Part shown: piece by piece, positions 15,172 through 23,158 of the stretch
How positions within the stretch are numbered: position 1 is the stretch's first letter
Layout of the letters: each line of letters starts with the position of its first letter
Source of the DNA: Hyphomicrobiales bacterium
GTDB lineage: Bacteria > Pseudomonadota > Alphaproteobacteria > Rhizobiales > Rhizobiaceae
DNA length: 41,996 nt
Assembly (NCBI GenBank): GCA_900466875.1
Contig: UBNQ01000045.1
Coordinates: 1-41,996, forward strand
Direction of reading: 5' to 3'
The notes under the pieces: generated by a model
The model's input: the letters and a program-made list of their open reading frames with translations, nothing else
Databases searched by the model: none
What the model was told of the DNA's origin: nothing
Made by a program: the position numbers and the translations under genes

Positions 15172-16949
15172 GCCGCGTTACCCGCTGGAAGAGAGAGGGT
15201 AAATCGGGCGCCGGTGGTCTCTTCGGCCTTTGCGTGCAGGTTTTCCGCCTTCAGGCTGCCGCCATGCGCTTCTGCGATCTGGCGGCTGATGGAAAGCCCG
15301 AGCCCGGAATTCTGCCCGAAACTTTCACCATCCGGGCGGTCGGTGTAAAAACGTTCGAAAATCCGGTCGATATTTTCCGCCTGAATGCCGGGACCATTGT
15401 CATCCACCGTGATGACCACCTTATCCTTGTTGCGGGAAAGGCGGATGGACAGCCGGCCGCCCTTTTCAGGTACGAAGGAGCGGGCGTTTTCAATGAGGTT
15501 GGTGACGATCTGACCGAGGCGCAGGTCGTGACCGTTGACCACATACATCAGCCGGTCGGCGCCCTTGCTGTCGACGGCAAGATCGATCTCCACGGGTTTG
15601 CGCCCGCTGCGGATCTGTTTGGAAATATCGACCAGATTGGTCAGCAGCGTTTCCATGTCGACTGGCGCCGAATCTGTTCGGGCAAGCTCCGCGTCGAGAC
15701 GGGAGGCATCGGAAATATCGCTGATCAGGCGGTCGAGACGGCGCACGTCATGGAAGATGATTTCCGTCAGCCGCCGTTTCGAATCCTCGGATTTCGCCAG
15801 CGGCAGGGTTTCCACCGCGCTGCGAAGCGAGGTCAGAGGATTTTTCAGCTCGTGGCTCACATCGGCCGCAAAACTCTCAATCGCATCGATGCGGTCGTAA
15901 AGTGCGTTGGTCATGTCGCGGACCGCGATCGAAAGATTGCCGATTTCGTCCTGGCGATAGGAAAAGTCCGGAATTTCCTCACGCTGCTTTGCGCCGCGCC
16001 GCACCCGGATCGCGGCCGCAGACAGTCGGCGCAGTGGATTTGCGATCGTCGACGACAACAGCAGCGACAGAACGATATTGACGAGTGTCGCGACACCGAA
16101 GACGCGCATGATCGCGAGACGTTCCGCATGCACGATCTTGTCGATATCGCCGGCCTGGGTGGAAAGCAGAAGAACACCGAGAACCGCCCGGAACCGCTGA
16201 ACGGGAACGGCAACCGAAACGATCAGTTCGCCGCGATCGGTAATGCGAACGAGCGCGCCACGCACGCCTGTCAGCGCATTCATCACTTCGGGATAGATCG
16301 AGCCATCGCCGCCCGGCGCTTCCTTGTAAATCGGTAGATTGCCGGGCTGGAGCAGCCGGTTGAACTGGCCGGACGTCCATTCGCTCCAGGTCTGCGTCTC
16401 GTTCTCGACCGGGGGAAGATCGTAACGAAGAACTTGGCCGCGCGAATAGAGATGGCGCGAATCAAGCAGCAGGTTGGCATCCGCATCGAAAAGACGCGCG
16501 CGCGTTCGTGTCGGCGAAATCAGCCGGCGCAACACCGGTGCGACACGCTCCGGATCGATCGGGAAATCGAGATCCTCGTCATTCGGCACCGGCGTGATGC
16601 TCTGCCCGGCCTGCAGTTCCAGCAGTTTTTCCGGATCGATGGTGATCGAATTCGTATCGACCGATGCCGAGGCGGAAATCGCCGCAGAGATGATCTCGCC
16701 CTGGGTCAGCAGGCTTTCGACGCGGGCATCGATCAGTCCTTCGCGGAACTGGTTGAGGTAGAGAATGCCGGCGACGAGAACGACGGTCGCGGCGATATTG
16801 AAAAACAGGATACGGCGCGTCAGGCTCGAAAAAACAGCATGGCCGAACAGCCGGCGAATGATGGTGAAGGCATGCGGCCAGTGCCGACGCGCTTTACGCT
16901 TCGCCGGTGCCGTGTTCATCACCTGATTTTCGAGCAGCCTGTCTGCCAC
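15168..16949 (-). CDS. chvG: ChvG (ExoS) membrane sensor histidine kinase
   Basis: Sensor of the ChvG/ChvI system that responds to acid and envelope stress. It controls virulence, succinoglycan, motility and pckA in Agrobacterium or Sinorhizobium, and the periplasmic inhibitor ExoR acts on it. It has about 593 residues: a first membrane segment (ILFFNIAATVVLVAGILYLN), a periplasmic domain of about 200 residues, a second membrane segment, HAMP, the H-box SHELKNPLTS (His366) and an ATPase domain with DNGPGI and GLGLSISRQIAEAHGG. I chose the GTG at 16949 because GGAAGGAC lies 7 bases before it. A GTG at 16964 and an ATG at 16919 are alternatives. A palindromic repeat separates it from chvI. Confidence 0.93.
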   Translation of the reverse strand: MADRLLENQVMNTAPAKRKARRHWPHAFTIIRRLFGHAVFSSLTRRILFFNIAATVVLVAGILYLNQFREGLIDARVESLLTQGEIISAAISASASVDTNSITIDPEKLLELQAGQSITPVPNDEDLDFPIDPERVAPVLRRLISPTRTRARLFDADANLLLDSRHLYSRGQVLRYDLPPVENETQTWSEWTSGQFNRLLQPGNLPIYKEAPGGDGSIYPEVMNALTGVRGALVRITDRGELIVSVAVPVQRFRAVLGVLLLSTQAGDIDKIVHAERLAIMRVFGVATLVNIVLSLLLSSTIANPLRRLSAAAIRVRRGAKQREEIPDFSYRQDEIGNLSIAVRDMTNALYDRIDAIESFAADVSHELKNPLTSLRSAVETLPLAKSEDSKRRLTEIIFHDVRRLDRLISDISDASRLDAELARTDSAPVDMETLLTNLVDISKQIRSGRKPVEIDLAVDSKGADRLMYVVNGHDLRLGQIVTNLIENARSFVPEKGGRLSIRLSRNKDKVVITVDDNGPGIQAENIDRIFERFYTDRPDGESFGQNSGLGLSISRQIAEAHGGSLKAENLHAKAEETTGARFTLSLPAGNAA

Positions 16950-17018
16950 GTTTTGTCCTTCCACCGGGTCAATCTACCGCTGACCCGGTCGTGGCTTCAA
17001 GTTAACCTGTTGTAACGC

Positions 17019-17123
17019 TACAGCATCGGCCCGAAAATCGGAATCGATTTTCGGAAAGCCTGATGCGTAGACTAAAAGAGATAGAGCGTCCTTTGTGCGT
17101 CCATTCGGACGCACGGCGCTCTA
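17019..17123. repeat. Rhizobial intergenic palindromic repeat (RIME-like) between chvI and chvG
   Basis: Two palindromes lie in tandem. The first is CCGAAAATCG-GAAT-CGATTTTCGG (17031-17054), flanked by outer GCATC/GATGC. The second is a stem GTGCGTCC-ATTC-GGACGCAC inside TAGAGCG...CGCTCTA (17082-17123). The layout and wording match a mosaic element I know as abundant in rhizobial intergenic regions. It ends 4 bases after the chvI stop codon and could act as an RNA stem between chvI and chvG. Confidence 0.7.
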
Positions 17124-17127
17124 GGCC

Positions 17128-17850
17128 TCAGGCTGCTTCGCGGAAGCGATAGCCGACGCCATAGAGCGTTTCGATCATGTCGAAATCCGTGTCAACCATC
17201 TTGAACTTCTTGCGCAGCCGCTTGATGTGGCTGTCGATCGTGCGGTCGTCGACATAAACCTGCTCGTCATAGGCCGCATCCATCAGCGCGTCGCGGCTCT
17301 TCACAACGCCGGGCCTCTGGGCCAGCGAATGAAGAATGAGGAATTCCGTTACCGTCAGGGTAACAGGTTCGCCCTTCCAGGTGCAGGTATGGCGTTCCTG
17401 GTCCATTGCCAGTTGTCCGCGTTCCAGTGTCCGTGCCGCTATCTGGTCGGCCGTGGGTTTCAAGCCACCGGTAGCCTGAAGATCGCGCGCTCCCGCGCGC
17501 CGCAGAATGGCCTTCACCCGCTCCACCAGAAGGCGCTGCGAGAACGGCTTGGTGATGAAATCGTCGGCCCCCATCTTGAGGCCGAACAATTCGTCGATTT
17601 CCTCGTCCTTGGAGGTGAGGAAGATAACCGGAAGATCCGACTTTTGGCGCAGGCGGCGCAAGAGTTCCATGCCGTCCATGCGCGGCATCTTGATGTCGAA
17701 AATGGCCAGCTGCGGCGGGCGGGCGACCAGACCGTCCAGCGCCGATGCGCCGTCCGTATACGTCTCGACCTTGTAGCCCTCCGCCTCGAGCGCGATCGAC
17801 ACCGAAGTCAGAATATTCCGGTCGTCGTCTACGAGCGCGATTGTCTGCAT
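17128..17850 (-). CDS. chvI: ChvI response regulator, OmpR family
   Basis: The DNA-binding partner of ChvG. It has 240 residues: a receiver domain with acidic pocket VDDD (residues 7-10), phospho-acceptor Asp52 in IFDIKMPRMDG and conserved Lys in ITKPFSQRLL, followed by a winged-helix domain ending in DSHIKRLRKKF and LYGVGYRF. I chose the ATG at 17850 (MQTIALVDDD), which gives the known ChvI length. The longer open frame to 17967 adds an unrelated Pro-rich leader. It is transcribed before chvG, with 178 bases and a palindromic repeat between them. The divergent neighbour pckA is a known ChvG/ChvI-dependent, acid-inducible gene in Agrobacterium. Confidence 0.96.
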   Translation of the reverse strand: MQTIALVDDDRNILTSVSIALEAEGYKVETYTDGASALDGLVARPPQLAIFDIKMPRMDGMELLRRLRQKSDLPVIFLTSKDEEIDELFGLKMGADDFITKPFSQRLLVERVKAILRRAGARDLQATGGLKPTADQIAARTLERGQLAMDQERHTCTWKGEPVTLTVTEFLILHSLAQRPGVVKSRDALMDAAYDEQVYVDDRTIDSHIKRLRKKFKMVDTDFDMIETLYGVGYRFREAA

Positions 17851-18204
17851 ACCGTCCATCTCCATTGCCATTTCGTGCGCATCTCCAGGTAATGACATCT
17901 CGCCAGTTCCCAGCCCTCGCCCTGCGCTTCTTGGGGGGAAAGGTGGAACAAATTGTGGCAAAGTCAAAGGGGCGGCAATTTGCTTTCTCGCACACCCACC
18001 CGTTGCGCCGCCGCGAAACTGCCTATTATCAAGCGCATTAAAACGGCTGACTAACCGATTAAAAAAGAAATAAATTTCTTTAAATCGATTAAATAATTGA
18101 TTTCGTTGATATATTTAAAAGAGCCCGCTTGCCGTTTTGAAAAACAGTGACTAGCTTCACGCCTCAATGCCAATCCCGTCAATTGTAACCTGAGGTGAGC
18201 GCGT
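17851..18204. promoter_or_regulatory. Divergent chvI-pckA control region, partly very AT-rich
   Basis: This 354-base gene-free stretch holds the promoters of chvI (minus) and pckA (plus). Bases 18040-18120 are almost entirely A/T in a high-GC neighbourhood and contain a near-perfect inverted repeat AAAGAAAT-AA-ATTTCTTT at 18064-18081. Such composition suits DNA bending, a UP element or a regulator site. ChvI is the obvious candidate regulator of both sides, but I cannot assign a ChvI box by eye. Confidence 0.6.
18129..18157 (+). promoter_or_regulatory. Candidate sigma-70 promoter of pckA
   Basis: TTGCCG (18129-18134) and TAGCTT (18152-18157) are 17 bases apart, and each is preceded by C as in the rhizobial CTTGAC-N17-CTATAT consensus. 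Transcription would start near 18164, leaving a leader of about 41 bases before pckA. Confidence 0.4.
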
Positions 18205-19815
18205 ATGGAGCAGCTTGGACTTTATAACCCCGCCAATGGCGTAGCAGCGATCGGCCTCGATAAGGTTTCTCGCGTCAACTACAACCTGTCCGAGGTCGAG
18301 CTTTACGAGGAAGCTATTCGCCGTGGTGAGGCCGATCTGACGGCGGACGGCGCACTGCGCGCGGTCACAGGACAGCACACCGGGCGGTCGCCGAAGGACA
18401 AGTTCGTCGTTCGCGATGCCGTGACCGAAGACAAGATCTGGTGGGACAACAACAAGCCGCTGTCGCCGGAGCATTTTGCCGTGCTGAAGGCTGACATGCT
18501 GGCTCACGCTGCGGGCAGGGAACTGTTCGTTCAGGACCTGATCGGCGGAGCCGATGCCGACAATGCGCTTCCCACGCGTGTCGTCACCGAATACGCTTGG
18601 CATGCGCTGTTCATCCGCAATCTTCTGATCCGCCCGAAGCGCGATACGCTCGGCTCGTTCGAACAGAAGCTCACCATCATCAACCTGCCGAGCTTCAAGG
18701 CAGACCCGGAGCGCCATGGCTGCCGCTCGGAAACCGTGATCGCCTGCGATCTCGAAAACGGCCTCGTTTTGATCGGCGGAACCTCCTATGCCGGCGAGAA
18801 CAAGAAATCTGTCTTCACCGTGCTGAACTATCTTCTGCCCGCCAAGGGCGTCATGCCGATGCATTGCTCTGCAAATGTCGGCAAGGACGGCGATACCGCA
18901 GTCTTCTTCGGTCTCTCCGGTACCGGCAAGACCACGCTTTCTGCCGATCCGGCCCGCACGCTGATCGGCGATGACGAGCATGGCTGGGGCGAAAACGGCG
19001 TCTTCAACTTCGAAGGCGGCTGCTATGCCAAGGCGATCAAGCTTTCGGCGGAAGCCGAGCCGGAAATCTATGCCGCGACCCGCCGATTCGGCACGGTTCT
19101 GGAAAACGTCGTTCTCGACGAAAACCGCGTGCCCAACTTCGATGACAACTCGCTGACGGAAAACACCCGCAGCGCCTATCCGCTGCATTTCATCCCGAAC
19201 GCCTCGGATACCGGCCTTGCGCCGCATCCCAAGACGATCATCATGCTGACGGCGGACGCTTTTGGTGTCATGCCGCCGATCGCCAGGCTGACGCCGGAAC
19301 AGGCCATGTACCACTTCCTTTCCGGTTACACCGCCAAGGTTGCCGGTACGGAAAAGGGCGTCACCGAGCCGGAAGCGACTTTCTCGACATGCTTCGGCGC
19401 TCCCTTCATGCCGCGTCACCCGGCCGAATACGGCAACCTGCTGAAGGAACTGATCGCCAGGCACGGCGTCGATTGCTGGCTGGTCAATACCGGCTGGACC
19501 GGCGGCGCTTACGGCACCGGCCGCCGCATGCCGATCAAGGCCACCCGTGCGCTTCTCACCTCGGCGCTCAACGGCAGCCTGAAGACTGCCGAGTTCCGCA
19601 CCGATGCCAATTTCGGCTTCGCCGTGCCGGTGTCGGTCGATGGCGTCGAAAATGCGATCCTCGATCCGCGCTCGACCTGGGCTGACGGCGCGGCCTATGA
19701 CAATCAGGCCGCCAAGCTGGTCTCGATGTTCATCAAGAACTTCGAAAAGTTCGAGGCGCATGTCGATGCCAAGGTTAAGGATGCAGCGCCTGGATTGCTG
19801 ATCGCGGCAGAATAA
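18205..19815 (+). CDS. pckA: Phosphoenolpyruvate carboxykinase (ATP)
   Basis: This enzyme converts oxaloacetate and ATP to phosphoenolpyruvate, CO2 and ADP, the first step of gluconeogenesis from C4-dicarboxylates. It has 536 residues, the family length. The kinase P-loop GLSGTGKTT is at 236-244, LIGDDEHGW carries the metal-binding acids, and TGRSPKDKF lies near the N-terminus. CTGAGGTGAG precedes the ATG. It is divergent from chvI across the AT-rich control region, and a terminator follows at 19841. A long open frame on the opposite strand (18157-19761) is a codon-bias shadow. Confidence 0.97.
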   Translation: MEQLGLYNPANGVAAIGLDKVSRVNYNLSEVELYEEAIRRGEADLTADGALRAVTGQHTGRSPKDKFVVRDAVTEDKIWWDNNKPLSPEHFAVLKADMLAHAAGRELFVQDLIGGADADNALPTRVVTEYAWHALFIRNLLIRPKRDTLGSFEQKLTIINLPSFKADPERHGCRSETVIACDLENGLVLIGGTSYAGENKKSVFTVLNYLLPAKGVMPMHCSANVGKDGDTAVFFGLSGTGKTTLSADPARTLIGDDEHGWGENGVFNFEGGCYAKAIKLSAEAEPEIYAATRRFGTVLENVVLDENRVPNFDDNSLTENTRSAYPLHFIPNASDTGLAPHPKTIIMLTADAFGVMPPIARLTPEQAMYHFLSGYTAKVAGTEKGVTEPEATFSTCFGAPFMPRHPAEYGNLLKELIARHGVDCWLVNTGWTGGAYGTGRRMPIKATRALLTSALNGSLKTAEFRTDANFGFAVPVSVDGVENAILDPRSTWADGAAYDNQAAKLVSMFIKNFEKFEAHVDAKVKDAAPGLLIAAE

Positions 19816-19827
19816 CCGTAAAAAGTG

Positions 19828-19843
19828 TGATTCACGTGGAACC
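19828..19843. other. Weak parS-like site downstream of pckA
   Basis: TGATTCACGTGGAACC agrees with consensus parS at 13 of 16 positions and keeps TTCACGTG in the core. It lies between the pckA stop and its terminator, so coding does not explain it. It is weaker than the two sites at the left end and only suggestive. Confidence 0.4.
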
Positions 19844-19878
19844 GTCGGCCGGGATCTACCCGCCGACGGTTTTCTTTT
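19841..19878 (+). terminator. Rho-independent terminator of pckA
   Basis: ACCGTCGGC and GCCGACGGT form a 9-bp stem around a 12-base loop that can itself pair (GGG/CCC). TTTTCTTTT follows. It lies 26 bases after the pckA stop. Confidence 0.88.
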
Positions 19879-19926
19879 GCCCGGCTTTGTGGGAAAGATC
19901 GCGCCAGTCGTCAGAACCAGAAAACC

Positions 19927-20361
19927 ATGGCCAGCAATCCGCTTATCATCAATAGCCGTATCACCATTGCCGCATGGGAACTGAGCGAACAGTTCGTGCT
20001 GGCGGGCGGTCCCGGTGGCCAGAACGTCAACAAGGTCTCGACGGCCGTCCAGCTGTTCTTCGATATCGCAAATTCCCCGTCGTTACCGGAGCGCGTCAAA
20101 ACGAATGCCCTGAAGCTCGCCGGAAAACGGGTGTCGAAGGATGGCGTGCTGATGATAGAGGCAAGCCGGTCCCGCAGCCAGGAACGCAACCGCGAGGATG
20201 CGCGCGAACGGCTGAAGGAACTGATCCTCGAAGCCGCCAAACCGCCACCGCCGGTGCGCAAGGCGACGAAACCGACAAAGGGTTCGGTCGAGCGCCGGCT
20301 GAAGGCGAAATCCGGTCGTTCGGACGTCAAGAAAATGCGCGGCAAGCCGAGCGGTGACTGA
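19927..20361 (+). CDS. arfB: ArfB peptidyl-tRNA hydrolase, ribosome rescue
   Basis: A release-factor-like protein (YaeJ/ArfB family) of 144 residues that hydrolyses peptidyl-tRNA on stalled ribosomes with no stop codon in the A site. The catalytic GGQ is at residues 30-32 within LAGGPGGQNVNKVST. The basic C-terminal tail (about residues 110-144, rich in Lys and Arg) is the part that in ArfB enters the empty mRNA channel. It starts 49 bases after the pckA terminator, and alkB follows 18 bases later, so the two are probably co-transcribed. The alternative name in databases is alternative ribosome-rescue factor or aminoacyl-tRNA hydrolase. Confidence 0.93.
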   Translation: MASNPLIINSRITIAAWELSEQFVLAGGPGGQNVNKVSTAVQLFFDIANSPSLPERVKTNALKLAGKRVSKDGVLMIEASRSRSQERNREDARERLKELILEAAKPPPPVRKATKPTKGSVERRLKAKSGRSDVKKMRGKPSGD

Positions 20362-20379
20362 TAGGGGAGGGTTGATATC

Positions 20380-20988
20380 TTGACCTTGCTGAACGGAATT
20401 CGCCATCTTCCCGGCTATCTGGATCGTCCCGCGCAGGAAAATCTGGTCGAGGTCATTCGCCGGATCGTCATCGAGGCACCGCTTTATGTTCCCGTCATGC
20501 CCGGGACCGGCAAGCCGATGTCTGTCAGGATGACCAATTGCGGGTCTCTCGGCTGGGTGACGGACAAGGAACGGGGTTATCGTTATCAGCCGACCCATCC
20601 AGCCACCGGTAATCCATGGCCCGCCCTTCCCGCCGAACTGATGGAATTATGGGAAAAACTGGCTGGCTATTCCAAACCGCCGGAAGCCTGTCTCGTCAAT
20701 TTCTATTCGGACGATGCGAAGATGGGACTTCATCAGGACAAGGATGAGAACGAGTTCGGTGCACCGGTTCTGTCGATCTCGCTCGGCAATAGCTGCCTGT
20801 TCCGTGTCGGTGGGCTGGACCGCAAGGATCCGACCGGATCCTTCAAACTGCAGAGCGGCGATATCGTGCTGCTCGGCGGGGAGGGCAGGCTCGCCTTTCA
20901 CGGCGTCGACCGGATCTATTCTGGCACCTCGACGCTTCTGAAGAACGGCGGCCGGATCAATTTGACGCTGCGGCGGGTCAATCCCTGA
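20380..20988 (+). CDS. alkB: AlkB, oxidative DNA/RNA demethylase
   Basis: An Fe(II)/2-oxoglutarate dioxygenase that removes methyl groups from 1-methyladenine and 3-methylcytosine. It has 202 residues. Iron ligands His118 and Asp120 lie in LHQDKDE and His174 in LAFHGVDRI. The 2-oxoglutarate arginines are R192 and R198 in GRINLTLRR, with the same six-residue spacing as E. coli AlkB. The start is TTG at 20380, 9 bases after GGGGAGG; no suitable ATG exists before the conserved region. Ada is not nearby, so control is probably not the E. coli adaptive-response layout. It converges on coaA with only 9 bases between the stops. Confidence 0.93.
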   Translation: MTLLNGIRHLPGYLDRPAQENLVEVIRRIVIEAPLYVPVMPGTGKPMSVRMTNCGSLGWVTDKERGYRYQPTHPATGNPWPALPAELMELWEKLAGYSKPPEACLVNFYSDDAKMGLHQDKDENEFGAPVLSISLGNSCLFRVGGLDRKDPTGSFKLQSGDIVLLGGEGRLAFHGVDRIYSGTSTLLKNGGRINLTLRRVNP

Positions 20989-20997
20989 AGAAAGGCT

Positions 20998-21987
20998 CTA
21001 CAGCTTCCGGAGCGAAACCTTTTCGATGAAATGGTTGCGGCTCTTGCGCAGAATGATGTCGGCGCGGGGACGGGTCGGGATGATGTTCTGGCGAAGGTTT
21101 TTGAGGTTGATGTTTTCCCAAAGTCCTTCCGCTACGGCCAATGCCGCATCCGTGTCGATCGCCGCATATTTCTTGAAGAACGATGTCGGATCGCGGAAGG
21201 CGGTTTCGCGCAGCTTCATGAAGCGCTGCACATACCATTGATGGATTTGTTCTTCGTCCGCATCGATATAGATCGAGAAGTCGAAGAAGTCGGACACGAT
21301 CGGCACGATCTTGCCATCCGCCGGCAAGGGTCGTGATTGCAGCACGTTGATGCCTTCGAAGATCAGGATGTCCGGCCGGTCGACCAGCGTATAATCATCG
21401 GGCAGCACGTCATAGGTCAGGTGCGAATATTTCGGTGCCCTGACATTCAGTTCTCCGGCCTTGATCGCCGATAAAAAGCGCAGGATCTGGCCGATATCGT
21501 AGCTTTCCGGAAAACCCTTGCGCTGCATCAGGCCTTCGCGCTGAAGCACGGCGTTGGGGTAGAGGAAGCCGTCTGTGGTGATCAGATCCACTTTCGGGCT
21601 CGACGGCCAGCGCGCAAGCAGTTCCTTCAGCACGCGTGCCGTCGTCGATTTGCCGACGGCGACCGAACCGGCAACGCCGATGATGAACGGCGTCTTGGAA
21701 ACGTCGGGCAGGCTGAGGAAGCGGTTTCGCTGACGGAACAACTGCTGCGACGCTTCGACATGGGTGGACAGAAGGCGCGACAGGGAAAGGTAGATCTGCC
21801 GCACTTCGTCGATATTGATAGGGTCGTCCAGCGAGCGCAGGCGAGCGATTTCATCGGACGTCAGCGTCAGCGGCGTATCGGCGCGAAACTTGGCCCACTC
21901 GTTTGCCGTGAAGTGATGATAAGGCGAATAATACTCTGTCATCGGGCCGGCTTGAGGTTCTTCGGCGGATTGCGATGCGATACTCAT
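20998..21987 (-). CDS. coaA: Pantothenate kinase, type I
   Basis: It phosphorylates pantothenate to 4'-phosphopantothenate, the first and regulated step of coenzyme A synthesis. It has 329 residues with P-loop GSVAVGKST at 107-115. Later segments characteristic of type I CoaA are TTDGFLYPN, KGFPESYD and FEGINVLQ. I chose the ATG at 21987. It overlaps the hisE stop (ATGA), and the N-terminus TEYYSPYHHFTANEWAKFR matches the family. The upstream extension of the open frame is hisE in another frame. Its place behind hisE is a conserved rhizobial arrangement without an obvious pathway link. Confidence 0.95.
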   Translation of the reverse strand: MSIASQSAEEPQAGPMTEYYSPYHHFTANEWAKFRADTPLTLTSDEIARLRSLDDPINIDEVRQIYLSLSRLLSTHVEASQQLFRQRNRFLSLPDVSKTPFIIGVAGSVAVGKSTTARVLKELLARWPSSPKVDLITTDGFLYPNAVLQREGLMQRKGFPESYDIGQILRFLSAIKAGELNVRAPKYSHLTYDVLPDDYTLVDRPDILIFEGINVLQSRPLPADGKIVPIVSDFFDFSIYIDADEEQIHQWYVQRFMKLRETAFRDPTSFFKKYAAIDTDAALAVAEGLWENINLKNLRQNIIPTRPRADIILRKSRNHFIEKVSLRKL

Positions 21988-22307
21988 GACTTCGGCCGGC
22001 TCGCCTTTTCTTGCAGGCCGGATTGGCCGGTTCTGCGGTGAAGTTCGTCCAGCACATCCTGTAAAGGGATGTCCGCAATATTCAATACGACTAACAGATG
22101 ATAGAGTAGGTCGGCGCTTTCGGAGACCAGATCGCTTCGATCCTCGGAAAGCGCGGCAATAACCGTCTCCACCGCCTCTTCGCCAAGCTTCTTGGCGGCC
22201 TTGGCCTGCCCTGCGGCAGCGAGTTTCGCCGTCCAAGATTCATCCGGCGAGGCTTTCGCCCGCGCCGCGACGATGGTTTCCAGATCGGTGAGAGTGAATG
22301 TGCTCAA
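21984..22307 (-). CDS. hisE: Phosphoribosyl-ATP pyrophosphatase
   Basis: Second step of histidine synthesis: hydrolyses phosphoribosyl-ATP to phosphoribosyl-AMP. It is a 107-residue all-helical MazG-like protein. The segments KKLGEEAVETVIAA and ESADLLYHLLVVL contain the acidic metal-binding residues. The stand-alone form, not fused to HisI, is usual in alphaproteobacteria. It lies 24 bases after hisF and overlaps coaA by 4 bases, so hisF-hisE-coaA is one unit. Confidence 0.95.
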   Translation of the reverse strand: MSTFTLTDLETIVAARAKASPDESWTAKLAAAGQAKAAKKLGEEAVETVIAALSEDRSDLVSESADLLYHLLVVLNIADIPLQDVLDELHRRTGQSGLQEKASRPKS

Positions 22308-22331
22308 GTTTTTGTCCTCCGGTCTCGAAAC

Positions 22332-23108
22332 TCAGTCGAGCCGCATGGCGATGCCGTGATCAGCCATATAGCGTTTGGCTTCTCCGACGGTATAGGTGCC
22401 GAAGTGGAAAATCGATGCCGCCAGAACGGCCGTCGCATGCCCCTGGGTGACGCCCGCCACGAGGTCATCGAGATCTCCGACCCCGCCCGATGCGATCACC
22501 GGCACGCGCACCGAATCGGCGATGGCGCGGGTCAGGTCCAGGTCGTAGCCGACCTTGGTTCCGTCGCGATCCATCGAGGTGACAAGCAACTCGCCGGCTC
22601 CGCGCTCGACCATCCTTTGAGCAAACTCCACGGCATCGATGCCAGTCGGAGTGCGCCCGCCATGGGTGAAAATTTCCCAGCGGTTCGCTTCGCCTGCTGC
22701 CGAAACCTTCTTGGCATCGATCGAAACGACGATGCACTGGTTGCCGAACTTGTCGGCGGCTTCCGCGACGAAATCGGGATTGTTCACCGCCGCCGAATTG
22801 ATCGAAACCTTGTCGGCACCGGCAAGCAACAGCTTGCGAATGTCTGCGACCGCCCGCACGCCACCGCCGACGGTCAGCGGCATGAAGCAATGGTCGGCCG
22901 TGCGTGCCACGACGTCAAAGATCGTCTCACGATTGTCGGAAGAGGCGGTGATGTCGAGAAAACACAGCTCGTCCGCACCGGCCAGATCATAGGCCTTGGC
23001 CGCTTCCACCGGATCGCCGGCATCGACCAGATCGAGAAAATTGACGCCCTTGACGACACGGCCGTCCTTGACGTCCAGGCAGGGGATGACGCGGGCTTTG
23101 AGGGTCAT
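22332..23108 (-). CDS. hisF: Imidazole glycerol phosphate synthase, cyclase subunit
   Basis: A TIM-barrel cyclase of 258 residues. With ammonia from HisH it converts PRFAR to imidazole glycerol phosphate and AICAR. The catalytic aspartates are Asp12 (PCLDVKDG) and Asp131 (VVSIDAKK). The phosphate-binding loops GGGVRAVADI and IASGGVGDLDDL are visible. It would normally follow hisA directly, but here a plus-strand DUF3800 gene and an AT-rich stretch lie between them. hisF-hisE-coaA may therefore depend on read-through or on a promoter in the 50 bases upstream. Confidence 0.97.
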   Translation of the reverse strand: MTLKARVIPCLDVKDGRVVKGVNFLDLVDAGDPVEAAKAYDLAGADELCFLDITASSDNRETIFDVVARTADHCFMPLTVGGGVRAVADIRKLLLAGADKVSINSAAVNNPDFVAEAADKFGNQCIVVSIDAKKVSAAGEANRWEIFTHGGRTPTGIDAVEFAQRMVERGAGELLVTSMDRDGTKVGYDLDLTRAIADSVRVPVIASGGVGDLDDLVAGVTQGHATAVLAASIFHFGTYTVGEAKRYMADHGIAMRLD

Positions 23109-23121
23109 ATTATTAGCCGCC

Positions 23122-23150
23122 TTGTCTTGGTGACGATTTTTGCTTCATAG
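23122..23150 (+). promoter_or_regulatory. Candidate promoter giving a near-leaderless DUF3800 transcript
   Basis: TTGTCT (23122-23127) and TCATAG (23145-23150) are exactly 17 bases apart. Transcription would start about 23157-23159, at or next to the ATG at 23159. No Shine-Dalgarno-like sequence precedes that ATG, which fits a leaderless mRNA. Confidence 0.4.
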
Positions 23151-23158
23151 TCACCGCC

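Noticed and set aside
18157..19761. 534-codon open frame on the minus strand opposite pckA
   Set aside because: It lies entirely antisense to the well-identified pckA and shows no domain; it is a codon-bias shadow.
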